Origin: Phoenix dactylifera
Lineage: Eukaryota; Streptophyta; Magnoliopsida; Arecales; Arecaceae
NCBI RefSeq assembly: GCF_009389715.1
Contig: NW_024067820.1
Coordinates: forward strand, 372,001 to 436,000
Length of the DNA: 64,000 bases
Direction of reading: 5' to 3'
Below are positions 1 through 9,875 of this stretch, in pieces (position 1 is the first letter of the stretch; each line of letters starts with the position of its first letter). Made by a program: the position numbers and the translations under genes. Under the pieces are notes generated by a model. It made no database searches and was not told the DNA's origin. It worked only from the letters and a program-made list of their open reading frames with translations.

Positions 1-1554
1 GACATCCCCGAATTCAGTAAGTGCAGTTCGATCAGATGAAGTTCAACACTCATCCGACTCGATATTCTCTCCAAAACTCAAGTTCCTGGTTACAAGAATC
101 ACATCTCTTGTTTCCATTCAACTTGCATCAGACAACTACCTTACATGGAAATCGCAGATCTTCTGGGTATTTCGAGCATCAGGTTTTTTCGCTTTCCTCG
201 ATGGATCAATTGTATATAAACCTCCCTCAGGCCCTTCCAGCAGCTCAGAAGAATATGATAATTGGCTTCTGACTGATCAGTTCTTAGCCACTGCTCTTAA
301 TTCAACAATTTCTCCTGCTATTCTGCACCATGTAGTAAACTTAGACCATAGCTTTCAAATTTGGTCTGCTTTAGAAACAAGGCTAAACTCTGCCTCCAAA
401 TCACACGTCATTCAAATTAAGAATGAGCTCCACAATTTGAAAAAGGATGACAAATCCATGCAACAATATCTGGGAGAGATCAAGATAAAGGTAGATACCC
501 TGGGAGCAGCCGGTTCCACAATGGAATCAGAAGATATAATCCTCTACATTCTAATTGGTCTTCCACCAGCCTACGACGCCTTTCTACTGCTATCCGAATT
601 AGATCCTCCTCTCTCCCACTAGATGAATTTTATGCATTATTGAACAGTGAGGAAATTATCCTGCTTAACAAAGACTCACAGCATTCCAGTACAGCATTGT
701 CTTTTGCTCTCTCTGCTGTCCGTGGAAGGGGCCGATCAAGAAACCAATTCCCTCGAGGACGTAGACGATGGTCCTATGACCAAAATAGAGGCAGATGGCA
801 GGAAAGAGGATGGCAAGGAAGTGGGCGGTCCGGGCGTAACAACTCAAACTTCATCGAGTGTCAAATCTGCAAGAAGACAGGGCACTCAGCTGCAAATTGC
901 TGGTTCCACCTATACCCAAATGCTCAGTATTCCCCTCCAGATACAAACCATCAGGCGCTGTTTACAGCACCTCCCTCCACACAAACAAGAAACTGGATCA
1001 TCGACAGTGGAGCATCTTCCCACATTACAGCTGACCCTGCTGCTCTTCACAATGCATCACCATTCCTCGGTACAAATCAGATTTCAGTAGGTGATGGCAA
1101 TTCGATTCCAATTACCCATTCCAGTTTTGGTACGATTACTACTGACTCTCATAGTTTTCGCCCCTCTAAATTGCTTCATTCACCACAAATTTCACACAGT
1201 CTTCTGTCAGTACATAAATTAGCTGTTGATAATGATTGTGTTGTCATTTTCGACTCGGGTGGATGTGTAATTAAGGACAAGAAAACAGGGCAGACACTGT
1301 TTCAGGATCAGTGTACTGATGGTCTCTACTCCATTTCATCTTCCACAATGACCACAAAACCTTTCACTGCCTCTACAACAGTACTACAGGCTTCACCAAA
1401 CTCAAGTGTCCTCTGCCATCACAGATTAGGCCACCCCAATTCTGCTACCGTTTCACAAGTGTGCAGGCTGCAGGGAGTGCCCTACTCAGAGATGCCATCA
1501 TGTGTCACATGTAATCAATCAAAGAAGCCAGCTGTGGTGGAGTGCCAGCTGCCC
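1..1554 (+). mobile_element. Ty1/copia LTR-retrotransposon fossil, 5' part of gag-pol
   Basis: In order along the plus strand there is a UBN2-type gag region (roughly 20-620), a CCHC zinc knuckle (around 860-910), an aspartic protease core with DSGASSH (around 1000) and the pre-integrase motif HHRLGHP (around 1420). This order is diagnostic of Ty1/copia. The element enters the window from the left, is broken in a few places and lacks the integrase core, reverse transcriptase and RNase H. No LTR can be defined with confidence. It is a decayed fossil. Its protein motifs remain easy to read, so it is probably not among the oldest elements here. Confidence 0.9.
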
Positions 1555-1958
1555 AGCTGAGTAGAGAAATCTAGAATCGATCTTCAGCCGGCTGTGTTGC
1601 TGAGATGATGATAGTTTATAAAACCTAAGTCCTATGGGACCCCAAACATAGGGTGGGTTCTACGAGATGATGACTTTATTATTGTTGGGATGCTTTCGTG
1701 GTTTCTTTGTGGATACTATAAGTATCTTTACATTTCTCTGTTTATAGCCTTAATGAAATAGACAGAACTTTTATTCCTTCTTTTATCAAAAAAGAGATAA
1801 ATATGTAGATTCTTTTATTTGTGCGTCAAAATATTTTAGGGGTGATAGGCACTTGAGTGCATAAACATATACAGAATTATACTATACAATTTGTATACAA
1901 TTGAAATTATTTCCTTGCAAGGATGAAGCATACAAGAGGTTTTTGGTAGAGCTCCTAA

Positions 1959-2019
<61 letters not shown>

Positions 2020-2031
2020 ATCCAGTGGTAT

Positions 2032-2068
<37 letters not shown>

Positions 2069-3780
2069 ATCCAGTGGTATCTGTATCATCATTGGTCCCT
2101 ATAAAAATTTATTTAATCCTTCTTTTTTTTATTCCTTCTTCGAAGCAATGCTAAGTGCATGGCATGCACAAGCTGGCACTTTTTCATGCATGGGCCCTCA
2201 TTGATAGCTGACATGGCTTGGCTTGTACGCATCATTATGCACTTTGCAATTTAGAAGATTGCTAGACTTACTCAATAGCCTATGTGGTTTTCATCATGGA
2301 TAACTGCAGCTATCAAGCTTATCCTCTAGTCAAAATATTTTTCTCAAGAGAAATGTTGAATGTTGAATGATTATCAATGGCATATCTAATGAAATAGGCC
2401 AAGCTCTAGAATATTTGCATTACTCTTAACTACAATTATTTATTTTTAGGTCTCGACATGTGCAATGTATATGAGTTGTGAGAACAACTGTTGGAAAGTT
2501 GAGACCTCATAAAAAGGGAAAAAGGAGGTGGAGAAGAATTGATAAAGTTGTATTAGAAGAGATAGAATCCAATACTTCTAGAGTCTTGGTTTCTCAATCA
2601 AACAAATTGTATTTACCTCTCAATCTCTAGTTGGGTTAGGATTTGTCATATATAATCATAGCGGAAAGGACTTATCTCCTAGTTTGAAATGTAATCCCAG
2701 CACGTCTCTTCTGCCAAATTATGTATAAATTTGGTTCACAACTTGTACATTTTTTTTGTGTGTATAAAATTATAGCAGCTATGTATAGGATGTAAAACTG
2801 TGTATAATCCAATGGTTATTTATCTCAAATCCTGTCTATGGGCAAGATCACCCATATACCTATGGTTTACTCCTTTTCCTTTCTTTTTCTTTGAAAAAAG
2901 TTTTAGTCGTAGCAATCGTGTTAAGGTGGCACAGTTACATACAATCCATAAATTTGTATCTTTACGTCCATTTTTCACCAACTTGTGTATAACTTGCTCT
3001 CAAGTGTCCACTGATACGAAAACCGTATGTAAGGTAATTGAGTATAATCGTTGTTAAAAACAAAAACAGGACTAAAAGTTTTAGATAAAAGAGAGAAAGT
3101 CAAAAAGGCAGATAATTATATGAGATGTAGTAAAGGGAAAGGAAGATGGACACATTAGAGGATTTTCATTCTTTTTCCTCTTGATATGATGATTTGAAGC
3201 CGGACGTGTGACTGCAAGACCTTTCCCATTGGATGAGCTGTTTGAGACTGTTTTACCTTTTTTTTCAGGAAAAGAATTTAGTTATTTGGGAACTACTTGT
3301 TCATTGTTGCCACGTCCTCGTCTAATATTCCAACAAACGGTCCTTGGCGGCCTTGTCTCCCTGTCTAATATTCCAACAAACTAGGCTGAACCGATTAGAT
3401 TCGCAATGAAAGAAATCACGCTATCCAGCTTCGGTTCCAAGCTCCCCCGAATATTCTATTCTTGCCCTGCTCATCCGGAAAGCCAAGAACGATGCCGATG
3501 GGAGCAAAGCACGGCCTTTTATCTTAGCTATCCATTCCTATAACAAACCCTCTAGCAGCGTGCAGCGTCCCCTCCTTAATATCTTCTCCAATTCGATTCA
3601 ATGTTATCCGTACTTGTGCCTTCAAGGTTCGGGCTAGATCTTTGGCACGAGAGAATAATTGATATTTTTTTCGAGATATCATCACTTTGCACAGCCCTTA
3701 AATCACTTCAATTTTATTATTCATCCATTTGTATATATAGATCTTGAAGCGACTATTGTTTCCTATGAGCTCCTATCTCC
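1555..3780. other. Intergenic, AT-rich; GA microsatellite, no gene seen
   Basis: No gene is supported here. The stretch from about 1555 to 1790 directly follows the copia fossil and ends in T-rich sequence that could be a retroelement 3' tail, but I cannot assign it. A compound GA microsatellite lies at 1966-2065. The rest (2100-3780) is AT-rich with no recognised motif. Confidence 0.5.
1966..2082. repeat. Compound (GA)n microsatellite with duplicated 17-bp spacer
   Basis: Two GA runs (about 1966-2017 and 2034-2065) are each followed by the same 17-bp sequence gctatccagtggtatct. The unit made of a GA run plus the spacer has therefore been duplicated as a whole, by slippage or unequal exchange. 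Confidence 0.9.
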
Positions 3781-4060
3781 TAGCTTTCTTAAGATCCCTA
3801 GCTTTTTTAAGATGAGCTTTGATGGTAGTATGTTTGACGGTGTAGGTAGAAGAAGAATGGGCTTTGCGATCAGAGATCACGACTCCAAACTTGTCGTAGT
3901 TGGAGGATGATGCATATTCGACGTGGCTATCATGGGAGCAGAGCTAAGAACTGCGTGGAAGAGCATCACCTATACAATGCTTATTCTGGGTACGGATAAT
4001 ATCTACTTAGAAAGAGATTTTGCTAAGCTTTTTTTGAATTATTTATGTCTATCAAAAGAT
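3780..4060 (+). mobile_element. LINE-type RNase H (RVT_3) relic
   Basis: One frame reads SFDGS, then GFAIRDHDSK, then AELRTAWKS and GTDNIYLERD. These match the D...E...D active-site pattern of the plant RNase H-like domain found at the C-terminus of L1-type LINEs. The frame runs from about 3813 to 4055 and contains one stop (at 3909). A degraded LINE is the simplest reading; a decayed host RVT_3 gene is possible. It ends about 200 bp before the first epoxide hydrolase start codon. Confidence 0.65.
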
Positions 4061-4259
4061 AAATAGTATTGCCGGCCATGTCGTCACTTTTGCTCTACAA
4101 TATTGGGCGGAAATTAAGAGTTTGTTCCTTTTTTTTTTTTAATTTTTTTATTTGGCTTTAGATGAAATGGTGGATTTTGTCTGCAATCTCTGCTCTCACT
4201 TGTGCTGCTGCCGCGCCGTCTCAGAGCCCGAAACACAGAACCCGGCGAGCGGCGGAGAG

Positions 4260-7200
4260 ATGGACGGCGGCGGCGGCGGAGGGGAAGGGATCACCCATCG
4301 GACGGTGGCGGTGAACGGGATTAACATGCACGTGGCGGAGAAGGGGGAGGGGCCGGTGGTGCTCCTGGTCCACGGCTTTCCGGAGCTCTGGTACACGTGG
4401 CGCCACCAGATCCATGGCCTCGCTGCCCGTGGCTTCCGCGCCGTCGCCCCCGACCTCCGCGGCTTCGGCGACACCGACGCCCCGCCTGGCGTCTCCTCCT
4501 ACTCCATATTCCACCTCGTCGGCGACCTCGTCGCCCTCATCGATTCCCTCGGCCAAGACCAGGTGATTACTGTATGTCACGGATTCTTCTTAGGCACTGC
4601 TTCTTGGATCCTAATGTTTAAGGCAACTGCCGTGAAGGTGTTTGTGGTGGGGCACGACTGGGGCGCGATGGTGGCGTGGAGTTTGTGTATGTTTCGGCCG
4701 GAGAAGGTGAGAGCTGTGGTGAATTTGAGTGTGGCGTTCACGCCTCGGAACCCGGCCAGGAAGTCGGTGGAGTATTTGAGGTCCCTCTATGGAGACGACC
4801 ACTACGTTTGCCGATTCCAGGTGCTGCAATAATTTTATTAGTTGTCGACTTGTTTCTTATATTATTTTATTGGATGGGTTTCGTTATGGTTCTGTGTGGC
4901 CTTTGTATATGTAGCGATGTTTTGCTTCTGGACACTTATCTCGGATCAACATGAAGTTTGTAATTACTTTGGTAGGGATTTCCCTTGCTGAATGGTAGTG
5001 AATTATTTAAAGAACTGGAGAACCATGTGGCCACGTCACATATCCGCTGGTTCTTCGGATTCAGCAAAACGTCGAATTGATTATGAAAATTAGATGCAAA
5101 CTTTAATTGGGGAAGCAAATGAGTGGTATTTGTTCAAGTTGGGCTGACTTGTAATTGTAGGCACTGAGTTAGATTTGACATTTTTTATCTCGTCTTGGCA
5201 GCTCGGGCTTATTTGGGTTATGTACAGTTTTGTGAGATCTAGACTTGTACTAGTTGGAGGATCAATTCTAGGTTTGGGATCCAAACGCTGGCCATTTTTC
5301 TATATTTATGACTGGTTGGAACAAGATCAGGTCAAGTTTGAGCCAGATGAAGGACTTTCTTAACATTGCATCATTAATTCACCTGTGAGGAAGAAGAGCC
5401 AGAGACTTGGCCTGTGATATTTGGATTTTACTAGGCTTAAACTGATACATAGATATTTATCGAAAAAATAAAAAATAAAACTTGATAGATAGATATAATA
5501 CTTGCATTATTCTAGCAATACTTTTAGCAAGTGCGTGCCAATATGTAGATAAATATATAGATATTAATCTTAATGGAGCCATGGGAAGAGCCGCTTCTTT
5601 TTTGCGGCGGGGTCTTCCATTCACCAGCGCAGACTACATACAAGTGCTCTCCGAACCGTGCTGGACAGTCACCCATCGCACGACTCTCAAACCCAACTTG
5701 TGGTGGATCCCGGGGGACAAAGTCAAAGCGCTTAATCCTTTGCCCCATAGGAGAGGAAAGAATGGATTTCATCACATTATTTAATAACAACTGATCATGC
5801 CAAAATCCTTTGACCAAGCTTGCTCCGAGATGACTAAGTCATCTAGAAACTTGGGGTCAAATGCTTAAGCAGAAATCAAATAATCTCAAAATTCTACTAT
5901 TTCAATTGGATTTGGATCTACATCCCACAATACATACGGAGTTAGACCTAGATTGAATTGCCTTTGATTCAAATTCTTGTAGACTTGTGTGAAATTATGT
6001 CTTTATCCTAAGGAATGCCTTGCACCTTTTGTTTCAAACATATGCGTCACGAGGATCCCCGGGAGTCCAAAGGAATGCTACTTTGTCCAGAGATAAGGTT
6101 TTCTCAACACTCTTTTGGTCATGGGCTTCACTTTTGCAACCAATTTGTGCATTGCCTTTCATAATAGCGATGTCTTTTAGATAAGGTTTTTATTTAATCA
6201 CATTTCAAAATTTTAATAATTTAGCTGCTCAATTCATTTATGTTTAAAATGGCAATTGCATTTTAAGAGATCGATCTTTACAATTCATTGGAAACCCTCT
6301 TATAAGTTTGCATTCTACTGGATTGTCATGATATATACAGTGAACCAATTTTGAAAGTTCTCATAAAAAAAGGTATCAAAGGCCAATATTTTGATCTTGG
6401 CCTAGTACAATGATTTGCTGCCATGAAGTTTTATCTATAGTACATGGAGCGGAAGCTTGTTGGGGAGATATCTGTTGGTCTTATTTTTCGTGACCTTTTT
6501 TCTCCATTGCAGTGCTCTTATGTTGTTCTAAATAGCATGCTCTTAAATGACATTGTCAGAATTGACATTATTTGTATTCTTCTCAAAAATGACAATATCC
6601 ATGGAATATATTGAATGGCTTTTTTCTCTCTGGAAACCCTCAACTAATTCATGAACAATGTCAATGGCTTGTATTATATATCTAGAAACCAATGACATAA
6701 TAATTTCTTCTTACCAGATGACATTGATTGGCTCTAAGTACCAAAGAGTTTCCAACTGTCTCTTAATTAACATTTTTGAATGCGGTAGGAACCTGGAGCA
6801 GCAGAAGCAGAATTTGCGCGTCTTGGTACAGCATTGGTTCTCGAAAAGTTTTACACATATCACTCTCCAGATCCCCTTTTTATCCCCAAGGAAGGATGGG
6901 GTTCCCCTGACACTGAAATCCCATTGCCTTCTTGGCTCTCGAAAGATGATATCAAATATTATGCTAGCAAATTTGAGAAGACTGGTTTTACAGGAGGACT
7001 GAACTATTATCGGTGTTTAGACTTGTAAGTTTACTGCAACCTTTTGTCTACCAAAACTAGTAGTGTGACTGAATTATGTGACCTATAAAGCACGATATTT
7101 TCAATATTTTTTCCAGGAAAAGTTTCTTTAAACTTCAGATGAACCAAGTTCATCCTTCCAATTAAAGTAGTTTAATACCAATCATTTATTTCTGTTATGT

Positions 7201-9071
7201 TTATTAAAAATTATTAGGCTGCATGCTTTGTAATGACTTGATGATTGGGCAAAATGGGGCCTCAAATATGATAGTAAAAATGAGGGTGTTTAAGTCGATG
7301 TATAAAAAACATTATGAAGGAACAGTTAGAAGAGGAAAACTAGAACATTTTTTTTTAAGCTACTAGAATTATGCTGTTATATTCAACAAATGATGAAGCT
7401 ATTGTTCTTGGTAAAGGGGTACTGGTCTAAAAGACTTGGCAGAGTAAAGGAAATGGGATTGGACTAATTTTTTCCGATATTCAAACATTCAGGAGCCAAT
7501 AAATGGTGTTACAGGATTTTGGTGAGGATTAGACATTCTAAGTATAGTTAAGAACAGCATGCAACTATGAGGTGTGCATATCAATCATAGAGCCTGCATT
7601 TCATTTAGTTCGTTTTTTAGTTTGTACTGATGCAAAAAAGAACGGTGGAATCAAAATGGTTTATGTACATTTGCATATGGATGTAAGGTACCCCTGTTGA
7701 TATCCTTCAGCATTTGTTATGTTTGAGAATTGAGAAATATTCTTATGTAAATACATTCTCATGTTTGTTATTTCTCTCCTGATGGAAATATTGTGAAATA
7801 TATAATAAAAATTATAATCCTGACTTTGAGGCATATCAGATTTTCTCTGATCTGCCATATTAATCAAACTCTAGAATCAGAAAATTTTCAGCAAAATTCT
7901 CTAAATTAGTTTTATCATACAGTTCGTGTCATTACCAATGTTCTTATGTAAATACATTCTCATGTTTGTTGTTGCTATCATGATGGAAATATTGTGAAAA
8001 AACAATAAAACTCATAATCCTGACTTTGAGGCATATCAGATTTCCTCTGATTTGCAATATTAATCAAATTCTAAAATAACAAAATTTTCAATCATCTTCT
8101 CTAAATCAGTTTTATCATACAGTTATATAAAATTGAGGAGTGTCATTTCCAACTATACAATAATCCATGTTCAAAATTTTTATGTCTGGCATATTGAGAA
8201 TAGATCGATTTGATGCAAACGTGCTGGCAAAATGCAATTCAGATATGGATGCTCAGTCATATAGCAAGGCCTAATTTGTGACAATCCTTTTTTTCTAAAT
8301 TCTAACAAAGTAGTAATGCAGTATTTCTGATATGATCTGCATTTGATTATGGTCTTAATTTGCTGGTTTGGAATGTTTGTTCGGAGTCTAATGAGTTGGG
8401 ATGTATATGGTCTTGGCTCATGGAACCAGGGCTATGGTTTCGGCCTTCATCTTCTTCTTGAGTTCTAACCCCATCTGCTGCACTATACCCACCCCATCCC
8501 ACCTTAGACCAGAGCTTAAGCCATTGGGCAGACTGGTCAAAGCTCAAGGAACTAGGCTTTGCTAACCGAGAGTAGATGTGAGGACTGACCTTACTCTGAA
8601 TTGAACCTGTGACCTCTTGCTTAGAGTGGCAATACCATCCAAGTAAGCAGTTGGTGATACTTGGTGAGAATATCTGACTAGGTTTTAGCTTATAAAACTC
8701 AGATTAGACCCAAACAAAACATAAAAACAGAAAGTAAATTATTCTGGTTTGGGTCCATTTTGATTCAGAGGACACGGGGTAATACCATCCAAGCAAGTGC
8801 TTGGTGGTACTTTGTGAGAATATCTGACTAGGTTTTGGCTTATAAAACTCAGATTTGATCCAAACATAATATAAAGCCTGAAAGTAAATCATTCTGGTCT
8901 GAGTCCAAGCCCAAGTGCAAAGCTAGATAGGGTTAAAGTGGACCTAAAATGGTTAATTGTCCTAAGTTTTTCCATTCGGAGATCCAAGTCCAAATGCGAA
9001 TCTAGTTAGGGTTAAAGTGGACCTAAAATGTTCCATTATCCTTGTCTTTGCATGCAGAGATTGTGCATGTT

Positions 9072-9111
<40 letters not shown>

Positions 9112-9811
9112 CACCAATCTCTTTTCAGAATGTGTAAGCAATACAGGTAGACAATCGATGACTAGTATTTTGTTTTTAGATCACAAAATAAAAATATTAG
9201 TTAGGAGATGTGGGAGATGTTATATTACTGCAGAACCAACTCGGTTTTATATATATAAAAAAAGGAATCACAGAATTATTTTTTTTTTGTTCATGGAAAA
9301 TTATTTATTTAGCATCTTGTGCACCACTTTTATTGGTTAATCAACAAGTGAAGCAGCCTGCTGGTAACGCCTATCCTGTTATTTTAACTTCAGAGTTAAC
9401 TGGTCTTAAAACAGATAATATATATCTTTATTTTTTTTAGAAGTTTTCTTAATATAGGTTATGATATGCGTCCTGTTCAGTTAGTGAGATCTGTTATTTA
9501 TTCATCCTCATACTTCCATATCAGTATGTGACTGAAACATTACAATGGTATGAACGCCATGCAGAAATTGGGAGCTTACAGCACCATGGACTGGGGCACA
9601 CATAAAGGTACCAGCAAAGTTCATTGTGGGAGATGTAGACCTGACTTACCATACACCTGGAATCCAGGACTACATACACAAGGTTGGTTTCAAGAGTTAT
9701 GTTCCATTACTTGAGGAAGTAGTTGTAATGAAAGGAGTAGGCCACTTCATCAATGAGGAAAAACCACATGAAATTACTGTGCATATTTACAACTTCATCA
9801 AGAAATTCTGA
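4260..9811 (+). CDS. Soluble epoxide hydrolase, gene 1 (4 exons, 322 aa)
   Basis: Exons are 4260-4562, 4638-4820, 6789-7024 and 9565-9811. Together they encode 322 residues, the usual length of plant soluble epoxide hydrolases. The enzyme opens epoxides (for example epoxy fatty acids) to diols through an alkyl-enzyme ester. Visible alpha/beta-hydrolase motifs are HGFP (residues 38-41, oxyanion hole), GHDWGA with nucleophile Asp108, cap-domain tyrosines Tyr157 and Tyr235 (or 236), acid Asp266 in VGDVDL, and base His301 in GVGHF. All catalytic positions are present. Start 4260 aligns with the neighbouring paralogue. An in-frame ATG at 4167 would add 31 residues rich in cysteine. Intron 1 (75 bp) has no stop in frame. 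Intron 2 (4821-6788) carries an organelle-derived insert and intron 3 (7025-9564) carries three tandem duplications. No PTS1 peroxisomal signal is seen (the protein ends KKF), so it is probably cytosolic. Confidence 0.93.
5570..5830 (-). other. Organelle-derived insert with group II intron domain V (probable NUMT)
   Basis: The minus strand at 5686-5653 reads as a complete 34-nt group II intron domain V: a 9-bp lower stem (GAGTCGTGC with GCACGGTTC), a two-base CA bulge, a 5-bp upper stem (GATGG with CTGTC) and a GTGA (GNRA) loop. A second hairpin follows, GGAAGA...GCCGC closing on GCGGC...TCTTCC. Flanking sequence resembles plant mitochondrial intron ends that I recall from other nuclear genomes. 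The insert ends are estimates. It lies antisense within intron 2 of epoxide hydrolase gene 1. I cannot name the source intron. Confidence 0.7.
7740..8150 (+). repeat. Tandem duplication, period 201 bp
   Basis: Two adjacent copies begin at 7740 and 7941, each opening with ttcttatgtaaatacattct. They stay alignable for about 200 bp with scattered substitutions and small indels. They lie in intron 3 of epoxide hydrolase gene 1. Confidence 0.9.
8631..9045 (+). repeat. Two further tandem duplications, periods 150 and 79 bp
   Basis: Copies starting aataccatccaag occur at 8631 and 8781 (period 150). Directly after them, copies around ggttaaagtggacctaaaat occur at 8931 and 9010 (period 79). Both pairs have diverged by several substitutions. 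They lie in the same intron as the 201-bp duplication. Confidence 0.85.
9070..9111 (+). repeat. (TG)n(AG)n microsatellite
   Basis: A TG run (about 9071-9095) passes directly into a GA run (to about 9111), within intron 3 of epoxide hydrolase gene 1. Confidence 0.95.
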
Positions 9812-9869
9812 TTTGCAATTATAATTCTTGTTAAGCTCAATTCTGGTGCAGCCATCTATGTTGCATATA

Positions 9870-9875
9870 AATAAA
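9870..9875 (+). terminator. AATAAA polyadenylation signal of epoxide hydrolase gene 1
   Basis: A canonical AATAAA lies 59 bp after the stop codon at 9811, followed by T-rich sequence. It is the likely poly(A) signal for this gene. Confidence 0.6.

Noticed and set aside
4196-4621. Open frames opposite and alongside epoxide hydrolase exon 1
   Set aside because: Shadows of the GC-rich coding exon; no domain of their own. The same holds for 13989-14431.
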